From contig CP136061.1 in the NCBI GenBank assembly GCA_032622095.1, positions 265,640,077 to 265,704,076 on the forward strand: a DNA stretch of 64,000 nucleotides, given 5' to 3'. The number at the start of each line of letters is the position of its first letter. Position 1 is the first letter of the stretch. The DNA comes from Siphonodentalium dalli (Eukaryota > Mollusca > Scaphopoda > Gadilida > Siphonodentaliidae). Below the pieces are notes generated by a model. It saw only the letters and a list, made by a program, of their open reading frames with translations. It was not told where the DNA came from and ran no database searches. A program made the translations under genes and the position numbers. This document shows, one piece after another, positions 36,261 to 48,019 of this stretch.

Positions 36261-39200
36261 ATATTACTCTAGTAGCTGAGGGCGTTTTGTATGCACTTTT
36301 ATGTCCAGAGCAAAACTCTTCACGAATCCACTAATTGAAGGTACACGAACAATATTTGGTTGGTGACACATTTCTCATTGAGGGCGAAATGGGTCAAATG
36401 GCCACGCCCCTTTTTGCGCGAAGTACTACCACCCGCCGTGACTATATCTCCAGAACCGTTGGACATAGGGGGTCGTGTGACCACTCAAAATGTGCAGAAT
36501 GGCCACATTATGGGGGTCAGTAATACATTTTCATATCCAAAAGTCAATGGTTTTTAAGATAATTGCCAAAAACCAAAAAAAATCCATTTTTAAGGGCCCA
36601 ATTTTGGGGTTCAGCACTTTTATCTCAAAGCTGAGCCCCCAATTCAAATTTTATTGATCTATATCCATCGGTGCCACATATAGGTATAATTTCTGTACCA
36701 TTATTGGATGAGATTGACCTCCAAGGAGCCCTTGACCCTGAAAATAAGGTTTTTGGATGGAATATATTGGTCGTATAATGAAAAACAGACATTTTCCCAA
36801 TAACAAAGATGTTGAGGAAATCATCAATTATACGGTATTTGATCAGTAACCTAAAACTCCTACAAAAAGGTTACCTGGTGATATAATTTGAATGTAGTTC
36901 ATCTTTTGTTATCTAGATTTCATGGCCTTTGATGTGAGATGGCTGCCAAAATGGTTATAAATGGAATGACATATATCACATTAGCAATATACTTGTAAAT
37001 GAGTTCAATGTATTATTTTCTTTAAACTTATGGGAGAACAGGGTGTTTTTATGGTATTCTAATGTTGAATTGAATTATACTCAGCCCACAAGTAGGTTTA
37101 GTAAATGTTGAGTTACTACAATTTGATCAATCAGTATGATTCAGTAGTCGAGCAGGTTGTGTCTTTATCAGTCCCACATCAATTTTGATTGGCTGCATCA
37201 CCATTTTGTATAAAGGTTCTACAATTTCCCTAACATGTACATTATTCTAGAACAAATAATGGCTAGCCTGGAGTGAGTTAGAAGAAAAATACAAGCATCA
37301 GTTGATATGCAGATATAAATACATACAAATCTACATTCTGCATGTAGCCATGCTATGCAATCCTCCCTCATGTTTCAACTTATCAAGGAAAAATGATCAC
37401 ATTACCAATGTCTATGATAGTCAGATGTTTTTGTAGATTTTGTAGATTTGTGGATGTTGTAGATTTTGTAGATTTGTGGATGTTGTAATGCAATATAGAT
37501 CTCCATTATACTTGCACAAATTTATTTTTCATTTCGTCCCTTTAAATTGACTTTAAAGGTGGTGCGTAACATGTATGTATATGTGCCACTCCAAAATGTA
37601 TGTATATGTGCCACTCCAAAAATGTCAGTAAAAGTACTGTAAACCGTTTGGTTTGATGTTATAGGCACAGTAGATATATATATACTTTACATGTCAAATA
37701 TTGTGAACCCTGCAGGTACGTTTATGTGTGTCAGTCGCCTTATGTGTGTGATGTACATGCAGTAACTACATGTATATTCTAGTGAAATTTATGGTCTGCA
37801 CTCTGCAGTATTTCAAAAACATGCTTTGGCCATGCCTATATATACATATGTACACTGATTCAAACACAATGATTGTCAGGTTATAATCTATGTTTGAGGA
37901 AAGTTACTATGTATTTATCATTTGTGTTGCATTTGTCAATATTAATGGGTCCCAGGAGTCCAGATGTTACTAGTGCAGAGCCCATTTAATTTTCATGAAA
38001 CTGGTGGACTTCATGTCTATACTCCTAAATAAACATGACTCTGAGTCTTATCAGACCAAGACGGTATTGTGTAGGTTTTACTAGAATTATATTTAGAAAA
38101 GACTCAACCATTATTTTTCCACTGCCCTTATCACAATATATTCATTTGGCAGTATTCATCCCAAGTTTAGTGGTGATGCTAATACATTTGGTATGATATT
38201 CAGGTAGAGCAAAGCGATCTGAACGAATCGAGGATAAGCCACAATGTGTAGAAAACATTAAAAAACATGTATATTGTGAAATATTTTAATAATGGGTGCT
38301 GGTTTTTACAAACTGGCCATTATTGAGATGACTATTCCTGTTGTTTACCAAACATCAGCGTACACAATAAAATTTTGAAGTATATATGTTCTTGAATGTT
38401 GCATACAGACACTGACTTTTGCACAAATTGCTCGGGTTATCCAAACAATGCAAAAATAACCAACTTTAGGTAAAATGATGGTACTTGACAGAATTGCTTT
38501 GACCTACAAACATATCAATCCAGCAGTACCCATCAGCATAATATAAAATTAGCAGGACCACTTAACCTGAGGTGGTATTGAAAATGAAAATATCTTTAAA
38601 ATGGTAAGTTATGAGGGCTATTAGCTATTATGAAGAATTATGTTAGTGAAATTATAGACCCTCATCTTCTCCAACCTGCAAGTGATGCAACTATCATGGC
38701 CAATCAAAACTAACGTGGGACTGACAAAGGCTCATTCTACTATTTTGATTGAATAGTGATCATTCCATCATTTCCTAAAACTTTTTGTGAGATGAGGTGT
38801 CCTTTTGTAAGAATTGATTACTTCTGAAATATATACTGGTATATATGGTCATCTCCCATCTGATTACAACATGTTTTTACTATGCCCAGGTGCAATACCC
38901 ATTTTAGGATCGCAACATGTGGCTGCTGCATGAAGCAAATAGCTGGTCATTCCATTTAGTAAAAGTGTTTAGCATGTTTCATATCTTGGTCACTTAAATC
39001 AGATCAGCTGATAAATGTTGATAACAAATTTTGAAAACCTGTTTTGTTCAATCTGTACATTTCTGTTGATTAGAGCACAATTGTTACCTGATTTTTGGTA
39101 ATGCACACCAGTTTCCAAGGCATGTTCAGTTATGAAGAGCTCATGTTGTGTGTCGGGATCAACACATCCTCAGCAGCAATTTCCAGCTAATCCCATTGTG

Positions 39201-39775
39201 TGTGGTCAATTGTGCTCTTAAGTCGATCAGAGAATTCGGATAGTTCTTTAAAAAGTGTCATACATATGCTGTGGCCTTGGTGGTATTGTATACTTGTGGT
39301 GCGTAACATGCTGAAATCGGTTTTTGGCAATTATCTTAAAAACCATTGACTTTTGGATATGAAAATGTATTACTGACCCCCCATAATGTGGATTTTCAGG
39401 GTCAAGAGCTCCTTGGAGGTCAATCCCATCCGATAATGGTACAGAAATTATACCTATATGTGGCACCGATGGATATAGATCAATAAAATTCGAATTGGGG
39501 GCTCAGCTTTGAGATAAAAGTGCTGAACCCCAAAATTGGGCACTTAAAATGGATTTTTTTTGGTTTTTGGCAATTATCTTAAAAAACATTGACTTTTAGA
39601 TATGAAAATGTATTACTGACCCCCCATATTGTGGCCATTCGAGCCATTTCGCCCTCAATGGGAAATGTGTCACCAACCAAATATTGTTCGTGTATTTTCA
39701 ATTAGTGGATTCGTGAAGAGTTTTGCTCTGGACATAAAAGTGCATACAAAACGCCCTCAGCTACTAGAGTATATA
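36261..39775. mobile_element. Imperfect palindrome of 3.5 kb, non-coding
   Basis: The outer arms (36261-36760 and 39317-39775) are strong inverted repeats (CTCTAGTAGCTGAGGGCG, CATTTTCATATCCAAAAGTC, GATCTATATCCATCGGTGCC). Inner arms are weaker but pair around a centre near 38.0 kb: a segment at 37145-37190 (GTCCCACATCAATTTTGATT) against 38700-38730. The left arm has about 100 bp more than the right, bounded by AATGGCCAC. No open frame above 60 codons in the inner 2.7 kb. Confidence 0.7.
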
Positions 39776-39889
39776 CCGAATAACGTTGAAATCGGTCAAA
39801 GTTTGTTTTAACACATTTGTTTTATTTTATTACAGTTGTTTAATAGTCTATTTTTATTTGAAGAGTTAAAATTACTCAATCCGAAAAGA

Positions 39890-40230
39890 TATTTGATTCG
39901 AGTTGCGGAACCGACCCATCAAAGCTCAGAGTGATCACATATCGATGTTTGAATTCTATTATTTTAATTTTAGGTGGCCCAGTAAATAGTCGACGAGAAG
40001 ACTTATCTGAACAAATTGCGGATGAAGATGGATAACTCTAAAAACAAGTGACTTTTTTGTGTCAGATAGTTGACAATAACATGTTTTGGGCAATGTTATA
40101 CTATAGTTGACTGTGATTAGCATTAGTTTTTGGGTAATTACTGGATTCTTATAACTGACGCGGCATTTCAAACAAAAATGTTGTTATTGGAATCTGATGA
40201 TATGGGAACCATCGAATCGGATTGAGTACA
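39890..40230. repeat. Dispersed repeat, copy 2 (partner 1590-1965)
   Basis: Direct-orientation partner of 1590-1965; it lacks about 20 bases present in the first copy after the TTGACAA motif. It lies immediately right of the large palindrome. Confidence 0.7.
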
Positions 40231-40796
40231 TTTACTTGAAGAGTTTACATTTATTTGAAGAATAGAACTATTTAAATATCAGCCTTTCCATGCCAATGTG
40301 CATTGATAGATCCTTGAGCATTTAGCAAGCTGACATTTTACTACCCCTTGGTGTCATTCCCCATTATTAACTGTTGGTGAACTCAAACCCCCTACCAATG
40401 GTTAAATGCATACATATTACATAATAGAAGCATTCTTAAAACCTTCTGTCCCATTATTTTGAAGAAAAATAACTCTAGGAACAAAATTACAGGGCTAGGA
40501 AAAATGTGTAAGCAGGGCTGCAGAACCAATCACCGCCGGCCTAGTGTTCGGAAAACAACCACACCCCTGACCTATACACAATTTCATAACAGAATACAAC
40601 ATATTTCCTCAACCCCCAAATACAGCTGTGTTACATGCGGAGTCGAATAAAAGTAACTAAATAGTAGGAATACCTTGTTTGATTCAGACAGAGTCTATCA
40701 GTTCAATGGCGTGACATTTCGAAGACATAGTTATGTTTAAGTGGATCGAAAGGAACATATCATTACTGTACGATTCCTGTATAACATCACAACTAG

Positions 40797-41381
40797 TATT
40801 ATTACCACTTTATAGGGCGTTCACTAGGCCATTGATAATGTTTTTCGGGGCGTTCCAAATAGCGTATTGTTACCAAAACAGCGGGCCGCGGGCCGATAAT
40901 GAGAAGCCTACTTCATTATCGGCCCGCCTCCCGGAAACTATAGATCTCGTTTATTATCGCGAGAGTTTCGTCCCTTCAACTTCCGATCTGGCGTGTTTAT
41001 TTCAAGAAAATAATGGGAAGATGCATCCCATTTTCTCGACACTATAGTAGTTTTATGACTGGAATTCACGCTATATGATTGAATTATTGTATCAAGCGTA
41101 AGTATGCATTGATAATTTTAGCTGTCAACCTCTCATTGGTTGTTACTCGTCTCCAATGTTGTTTTCCCCCCCTGTCCTATTTTCGAGACTCCGTCAGTTC
41201 GTGTCAGCTGACAAGTCAAATGGTATCAAATTTAAATGTTCTTGAAAATATTTCTCTCTTAATCTACTTCATTATTCCACTAAATCCTCAAATGGGTCAA
41301 ATGTCAAAAACTGTGGTAATAATAGTAATAACATGATTTCATCGGGCATTATGGTTTATTAACGGCCCTCTGGAATGATTA
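40797..41381. repeat. Left flanking direct repeat of the LINE (585 bp)
   Basis: About 97% identical by eye to 43728-44315. Starts TATTATTACCACTTTATAGG and ends CTCTGGAATGATTA exactly where the LINE 3' tail begins. Contains a GC-rich hairpin (GCGGGCCGATAATGA and complement, 40882-40927). Confidence 0.85.
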
Positions 41382-43727
41382 TATATATATCTTTATTTCC
41401 TCCATTCACGGAGAGTTATGAATAATATAAATTGACAAAAGGAAATTCAAACAATACAAGAACAGTAAACATATATACAGTGGACATAACAACAAAGAAT
41501 AGTCGCTAAGAGTTCAGCAAACATACACACACACGCATACACCATGTATATATTGATACGAACAGACACACATCGTACATACTCGCACGCCATCATACAT
41601 GCAATTCCCACACTAATACATGCATGCACACATACATATCCATACTCACACACACACCATCACACACGCACACACCCTCACACACACACACAGCCGACCA
41701 CCGCAGGCTATATCGTATACACCAAGCACATATACACAGCTTAAATACTGACACACATATAGGTAGACAGTTGTACTAATTGACTGCATGTATACAGATG
41801 CATATATGCATATACAATATATGGGTCATGAACATGAAATAGTATTTAGACACATGTATTAGATTGTGTACTATGCAATCAAGGTTATGTTGAGTTTCTT
41901 AGCTGTTGTTCTTATAAATTAACGTCCGCGTTGTCGATTAGACTTGTCTGAATTGTGTGATAAGCATACCACAGGCAATATGTGCTACAGACCATGAAGT
42001 CTGTGAACATGTCAGCTTCACAAATGATATCGAATAATTCTCTTGGCCGTGCAGCGAGGAAAACATTTAATTGGATATCTGGACTGAGGCTATCCAGTTT
42101 TAGAATACATGGAATATCGAATTTATTCATCAGTTCATACCATATATCATTGCGGTATTCCGCAATCGCTGGGCAGTTCATAATAACATGTAAGGGGAGA
42201 TCATCGTAATCCCCACCACACTTGCTACAAGTTAGTGATACGGACCCAGTACAAGCTATGATTCCACCCACAGTCAGGTATGCTATTTTGTGTCTTGGGA
42301 ATTTTCGACAGCAGCGCCACAGGTGAGAGACAGTTAACTTTGGATGTATGTTATGAAAGCGATGGAGTGATTTGTCGCTCGCCGCGCTTTCCCATTCGGA
42401 TTCTGTATAATCGGAAATTGCCTTGCGCACTATACCTTTCCAAATCTGCTTTGTTGGGAAATCACTATGAGATACATAATTGGTGAGGTATGGCATCAAC
42501 TGGTGGCTCTCTATGATATCTACAATGTCGGCAATGAATGAATACTTAGAAACACCAGTTATGAAGAAAGAGTGCAGCCTTAGCAAGAATACAGATTTGG
42601 CTGCCTTCTCTGTACTGAGAGTACACAAGCTGCTGAAAAATAGGAGCTTCTTTTTTTCAATAAAACTTTGAACGTTTCCGATACCCATTAACCCTTCTGC
42701 GATGTTGGTACGTGTTTGATAATGAAGACCTTGAATCTTTTTAAGACAAAATCGGTGCGTTCTTTCCAGAGACAAAATATCTGAATCAGTCATACCACAC
42801 AGCAGTTCGCATCCGAAGAGGCCCCTTGGTAAAACGATGGATGTGTATAATTTCCTACTGCTTGTTGGGGTTATACCACCTGCATACATACCTATGTTCG
42901 ACAGTGAAAAATAGCTTGATCTGAGTTTTGTTTTTATTACGTCTATGGCGTTACCTTTGTGATTGAATTTGTGTATAGGGACGCCTAAGTGAACAAAACT
43001 CTCGACCTCAGACAGTTGTTTTCCACAAAGAGTCCATGCCCTATTACAACTAGCCGTAGTGTACTCTTTCTTGCTTTCATTGAAGACAATAACTACTGTC
43101 TTTTGTTCATTATATTTATATCTCCATTTGCGACTGTAGTTTGTGCATATATTCATGAGGTGCTGCAGGCCATTTTCCGAAACAGAGATCAAGGTCATAT
43201 CATCGGCTTGTGTCGGGCATGAACAATTTATAGAGAACATATTTAGTCCTGCTCCCGAATTTGCAAGCTCTGTTAAGAGCTGATCAACGAAGATCATGTA
43301 GAACAAAGGTGAAATGACGCCCCCTTGTTTTGTTCCCTGCTCTATCTGAAATTTTCTGGACTGACAATTCCCATATTTTACATGACAAGAAGTACCTGTA
43401 AACATTTGATGAAACAGTAGCCATATTTTCTCATCAAAACCGAGGAGATGAAGTTTATAGAGAAGACCATTTATCCATACGGTATCAAATGCCTTCTGGA
43501 CATCAAGGAAACATGTGAACAACTTACTGTCGTTTTCTGATGCAAATTCTTTAGATTCGTAAATAAGAAACGAGTTCATGAGACAGTTGACACCCTTCTG
43601 AAAACCGTGTTGCAATGCATGTACTTTGATCATATCAGGAACACGATACTCTAGTCTTAATAAAATTATTTTTTCGAGCAATTTGTAAATGGCAGGGAGC
43701 AGGGTTATCGCGCGATAGCTAATGTTA
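41382..43727 (-). mobile_element. 5'-truncated jockey-like LINE
   Basis: Minus-strand element. Its 5' end (43727) falls within the first conserved reverse transcriptase block, so the endonuclease region is gone. The 3' region contains AATAAA (41397-41392) and ends in a short (AT)n tail. A CA-rich tract (41520-41700) lies in the 3' UTR. Direct repeats of about 585 bp abut both ends. Confidence 0.85.
41912..43726 (-). CDS. LINE reverse transcriptase, 5'-truncated
   Basis: About 604 codons remain open to the TGA/TAA-type stop at 41912. In order: SYRAITLLPAIYK (RT block 1), HGFQKGVNC, FLDVQKAFDTVW (motif A), QGTKQGGVISPLFY (motif B), QADDM (motif C catalytic Asp pair, where YADD is usual), YNEQKTVVIVF (motif D), SFVHLGVPI (motif E), then a thumb region and a C-terminal CSKCGGDYDDLPLHVIMNC zinc knuckle (C-x2-C-x9-H-x4-C). 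Known: non-LTR elements use target-primed reverse transcription. The endonuclease domain is missing at the 5' end because of truncation, so this copy is not autonomous. The frame is intact across the remaining length, which suggests a fairly recent insertion. Confidence 0.88.
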   Translation of the reverse strand, partial: NISYRAITLLPAIYKLLEKIILLRLEYRVPDMIKVHALQHGFQKGVNCLMNSFLIYESKEFASENDSKLFTCFLDVQKAFDTVWINGLLYKLHLLGFDEKIWLLFHQMFTGTSCHVKYGNCQSRKFQIEQGTKQGGVISPLFYMIFVDQLLTELANSGAGLNMFSINCSCPTQADDMTLISVSENGLQHLMNICTNYSRKWRYKYNEQKTVVIVFNESKKEYTTASCNRAWTLCGKQLSEVESFVHLGVPIHKFNHKGNAIDVIKTKLRSSYFSLSNIGMYAGGITPTSSRKLYTSIVLPRGLFGCELLCGMTDSDILSLERTHRFCLKKIQGLHYQTRTNIAEGLMGIGNVQSFIEKKKLLFFSSLCTLSTEKAAKSVFLLRLHSFFITGVSKYSFIADIVDIIESHQLMPYLTNYVSHSDFPTKQIWKGIVRKAISDYTESEWESAASDKSLHRFHNIHPKLTVSHLWRCCRKFPRHKIAYLTVGGIIACTGSVSLTCSKCGGDYDDLPLHVIMNCPAIAEYRNDIWYELMNKFDIPCILKLDSLSPDIQLNVFLAARPRELFDIICEADMFTDFMVCSTYCLWYAYHTIQTSLIDNADVNL

Positions 43728-44315
43728 TATTATTACCACTTTATAGGGCGTTCTCTAGGCCATTGATAATGTTTTTCGGGGCGTTCCAAATAGCGTATTG
43801 TTACCAAAACAGCGGGCCGCGGGCCGATAATGAGAAGCCTAGTTCAATATCGGCCCGCCGCCCGGAAACTATAGATCTCGTTTATTATCGCGAGAGTTAC
43901 GTCCCTTCAACTTCCGATTATTATGGCGTGTTTATTTCAAGAAAATAATGGGAAGATGTATCCGATTTCCTCGACACGAAAGTGGTTTTATGATTGGAAT
44001 TCACGCTATATGATTGAATTATTGTATCAAGCGTAAGTATGCATTGATACTTTTAGCTGTCAACCTCTCATTGGTTGTTACTCGTCTCCAATGCTGGGTT
44101 TTCCCCTGTCCTATTTTAGAGACTCCGTCAGTCCGTGTCAGCTGACAAGTCAAATGATATCAAACTTAAATGTTCTTGAAAATATTTCTCTCTTAATCTA
44201 CTTCATTATTCCACTAAATCCTCAAATGGGTCAAATGTCCAAAACTGTGGTAATAATAGTAATAACATGATTTCATCGGGCATTATGGTTTATTAACGGC
44301 CCTCTGGAATGATTA
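43728..44315. repeat. Right flanking direct repeat of the LINE (588 bp)
   Basis: Copy of 40797-41381 with scattered substitutions and a few small indels (for example near 43917). It continues without a break into the palindrome at 44255-44445, so it is the copy still joined to the right side of the target. Confidence 0.85.
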
Positions 44316-44445
44316 ACAGCCCTCCGGCCTATTAGCGTCCCTCGACTTCGTATCGGGCCGCTAATAGGCCCTTGGGCTGTTAATCATTCCAGCCGGGTCG
44401 TTTATAAACCATAACGCCCTCAAAAATCATGTTATTGTTATATTG
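44255..44445. mobile_element. Palindromic MITE cut by the LINE insertion
   Basis: Inverted arms (CTGGAATGATTAACAGCCC and complement) around a centre near 44345, with a small apical hairpin (GGCCTATTAGC and GCTAATAGGCC). The LINE junction corresponds to GGAATGATTA within the left arm. Confidence 0.7.
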
Positions 44446-44455
44446 TCGTCGTACA

Positions 44456-44915
44456 CAACTAGGCGTACATAGACTGACGAGTGGGGTGTCTAAATAAATA
44501 CTCTCTACTTTTAAATTGTGAATACACTCGAGCCAAGGGCATGTCGATATATGTTGCACACATAACGACCTTTCCGTTGCAATATAGTGGGGTTTCCGAC
44601 AGATGCTGGCTATGTGTTAAAATGACATTTGAAGAGGGAATTTTTGCGAGAAAATTATTTTCTGAAGTGATCAAAGGCCGTTTTTATCTATTAAACAGAG
44701 TCCTTCCCTCAAATGGCCCCCGCTTACGATCGGCAAATGTGTATGTATAATTTATAATTACGTTAGTAGATGTGGTGCAACCGTGTGTCCGTCTGAAACC
44801 TGGATTTTGTGGTGTTGTTGTGATATTTCTGTCACATTTACGTTCTAAAAATAGCATTTTTCGTCTTTTCGAAAACAACTTCCGATTTAATGTTTGTACG
44901 GTTTATACACTGTGA
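44456..44915. repeat. Dispersed repeat R2 (inverted partner 31809-32263)
   Basis: Opposite orientation to R1, 12.2 kb away in the same intron. It begins directly right of the palindrome. Confidence 0.8.
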
Positions 44916-45554
44916 CAATGTGGTCTGTCTTGTGCTGTGGTGGGAAAGAACTCCGCCTTATAGTTTGCGTGGCATAGCGACTGACACGACACCACGTGAC
45001 TAAGACAAATCAAACCCAATCAATAGTATTTACTCGATTTAAAGGCCGCCTGTCCGTCCAGTGGTCTGTATAATTATAACACCGGAAGTCCCATGCTTGA
45101 ATCGGTGCTTGCCAGATAGAACCGCACACCAATTGAACCGTGGTTGGTTTTATCATGGGACTAATTAATTGCAGCAACATGATTGTATAAAAACTATCCA
45201 GATCTTTCCAAGATAGCAAAATTTCGAACCAATCAATATGTCCGAACAACGACTCTTTTCAATCCAAAGATAAATGTTCTATAGAACTAGGGATGAAAAT
45301 TGAATTGGTTGAATATGCATTGGATTGGTTATACCCCGGGCACGTATATGTCTTTGTAGACTATATGGACGGATGTTCTGAGTATTCCTGCATGGTGCTT
45401 ACTGATGACGTATTTAATATTTAATAGTTTCCGGTAATTATCGCCGAGTTTCTGTAAGTATATGTTTGGTATCTCGTCCTACTTACTATGGTATCTCGTC
45501 CTGGTTACTAATGACTGTTTCGTTAAACACATTGGATGGGGTCACCCCACCCCA

Positions 45555-47010
45555 TGAATCCCGAATACCAGTTAACAGAGAGGGGTATCACCTCAGCCCT
45601 GAAAACTGAATACCAATTAACAGAGAGAGGTATCACATCAGCCATGAAAACTGAATACCAATTAACAGAGAGAGGTATCACCTCAGCCCTGAAAACTGAA
45701 TACATATTAACAGAGAGAGGTGTCACATCAGCCATAAAAACTGAATACCAATTAACAGAGAGAGGTGTCACCCCTCTCCATGAATACCAGTTAACAGATA
45801 GGGGTGTCCCACTCTACCCCATGAATCATGGTAGTTTCACCCCATGCCCATAAGTCATGAATACCAGTTAGCAGAGAGGGTGTAACCCCTGCCATTGAAT
45901 CATGGATACCAGTTAACAGAGAGGGGTATCACCCTACACCATGATACCGAATACCAGTTAACTGAGAGGGGCGTCATCGCCTACCCCTTAAATCTAAAAA
46001 AAACTGTTAACAGAGAGTGTCCCCTCCCACCCCATGAATCCCGAATAACAAATAACAGAGAGGGTGTCACCCACACCGCCTGAATTCTGAATACAAGTTA
46101 ACAAAGGGGTGTCACCCCACCTCCTTAATAATAATTAACATATATGAGAATTACCCCCTACCCCTAAATTATAAAAACCCACACCCTAAATCCTAAAAAA
46201 CAATTAACATAGAGGGGTGTCACCACACCTCCTTAATTCTAATTAACAGATATGAGTATTACCACCTACCTCTGAATTATGAATACCCACACCATAAATC
46301 CTAAAAACAGTTAACATACAGGGGTGTCAACCCCTGACCCCAGAATCATGGCTGCCAGTTAACAGAAAGGGTGTAACCCCTACCCCACGAGTACCAGTTA
46401 ACAGAGAGGGTGTCACTCCATACCCCCTGAATAACGACTGTCAGTTAACAGAGGGTGTGAACAAATACCCCTTGATTACCAGTTTCACCCTACCCCCTGA
46501 ATCCTGAACATCAGCAAAACAGGGGTGTCAACCTCCACACCGAATACCAGTTAACAGAGGGTGTCACGATACCTCCTGGATACCAGCAAAATAGATAGAG
46601 GTGTTAACCTACCCTGAATCCTGAATACCAGTTAACAGAGAGGACGTCACCCCAACCCCGGAATTAAGAATATCAGTTAACAGAGAGGGTGTCAATCCCT
46701 ACCCATGAATACCAGTTGACAGACAGAGATGTTACCCCCTGAATCCTGAATACCAAAACAAAAAACAAAGAGGGTTATCAACCCATATATCATAGATCAT
46801 GAATACCAGTTAACAAAGAGGATGTCACCCCTACTCCCTGAATCACGGATACCGTAACAGAGAAGGGTGTCAACCCTCTGCCCTGAATCATGAAAACCAG
46901 TTAAATAGAGAGGGGGTCGACCATCGCCCCTTAAATCCGGAATGCGAATTAACAGAGGGGTGGCACACCCTACCTCCTGAATGTCAGCTAACAGAGAGGG
47001 GTGAATCCTA
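45555..47010. repeat. Minisatellite, unit 36-45 bp
   Basis: The regular 5' part has 45-bp units (GAATACCAATTAACAGAGAG, then GGTATCACCTCAGCC and TGAAAACT); the rest is irregular but keeps CCAGTTAACAGAGAGGG. Because 45 is divisible by three, the first units encode an artefactual EYQLTERGITSALKT repeat. Confidence 0.88.
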
Positions 47011-47019
47011 TTTACCGGT

Positions 47020-47645
47020 TAACACAATATGGAATACATACTGTATATAATCTTATTTGATACAAGATTGTGTCATCCCCCTCTTGATATATAATGTCGA
47101 AATTATGTCAAAGAAAGAAAACAATCTGTATTTATCTTAAGACTTTGCTATTTTAGTCATATATACCATAGATGAGTCGCAGCTGGGAAGAATGTATTCA
47201 TGTATACCGAATAGTATGGCCTGCCATACAAATGTTTTCATGTATACCGAATAGTATGGCCTGCCATACAAACGACATTGCCGGGCGGGTGTAACAACAC
47301 TTCCTAGCAAATGCAAAAGCTCTCTTAATAAATTCTTTAGTCCACGAAAAGGACCGTATTAATGCAATAACGCTCTCTATTGCATCCTTTGCACCGCATC
47401 GTCAACTGAAATAAACACACATTTACGACCATGTACTAGTAACTCCAAGTGATATAGTTCTGTTTACGTGATTGCATGTTTTGTACTGCATTATTTTGCT
47501 GAGAGGTCATAGTCGGTGGTTGGCTGAGTCGTTATTTGGTGGGAGAATCTGGATTCAGAATCCTGAACCGTTTACGGGGCGGGGCTAAATCGAGATTACA
47601 CGGATTCTAAGTCAGATTTTGAAATCCACGTGGTCTCCGATACTA
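47020..47645. other. Intron 1 sequence with no recognised gene
   Basis: Contains a direct doublet TTCATGTATACCGAATAGTA (near 47197 and 47237); otherwise nothing recognisable. Confidence 0.45.
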
Positions 47646-47648
47646 TGT

Positions 47649-48016
47649 TTAACCCTTTACCCAACAGAACGGCCCTGTGCCAATGCATTCTCTAATATAT
47701 GCGAGTCGACCATCGGTCGCCTCGCATATATAAGAGAATGCATTGGCTTAACACATATTAAAAATGATAAAATTGTCAAAGAATGTAGAACAATATATAA
47801 AAATTGTTAAAAAATGTAAGAAAAAATTATAAAATTGTTAAAGAATGTAAGAAAAAATTAAGAGAATGCATTGGCACAGGGCATAACGTGGTCAATGAAC
47901 CGGTTCCAATGATATCCATATTTGTATGGTGTTATTGAGACAGACCGAAGATATTTTAGGCTGTTATTTAAGCTTTATTTGGGCGTTTTTTGCCGTTTTG
48001 TTGGGTAAAGGTTTAA
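47649..48016. mobile_element. TTAA-flanked MITE, copy 2 (inverted)
   Basis: Same family as 4673-5051 but reversed: the hairpin end is at the left. Ends TTAACCCTTTACCCAACA and TTGTTGGGTAAAGG with TTAA at both edges; the right terminus has a point change. Confidence 0.72.
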
Positions 48017-48019
48017 TGT

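Noticed and set aside
40459-40650. 63-codon frame with CKQGC and CVTCG motifs
   Set aside because: Cysteine spacing suggested a zinc-binding peptide, but there is no splice support or recognisable family; probably chance or transposon remnant.
40797-44315. LTR retrotransposon with 585-bp LTRs
   Set aside because: The enclosed reverse transcriptase is of non-LTR type, with no gag, protease, integrase, primer-binding site or TG...CA ends.
45536-45853. Open frame with EYQLTERGITS repeats
   Set aside because: Product of the 45-bp minisatellite; it degrades as soon as the units become irregular.
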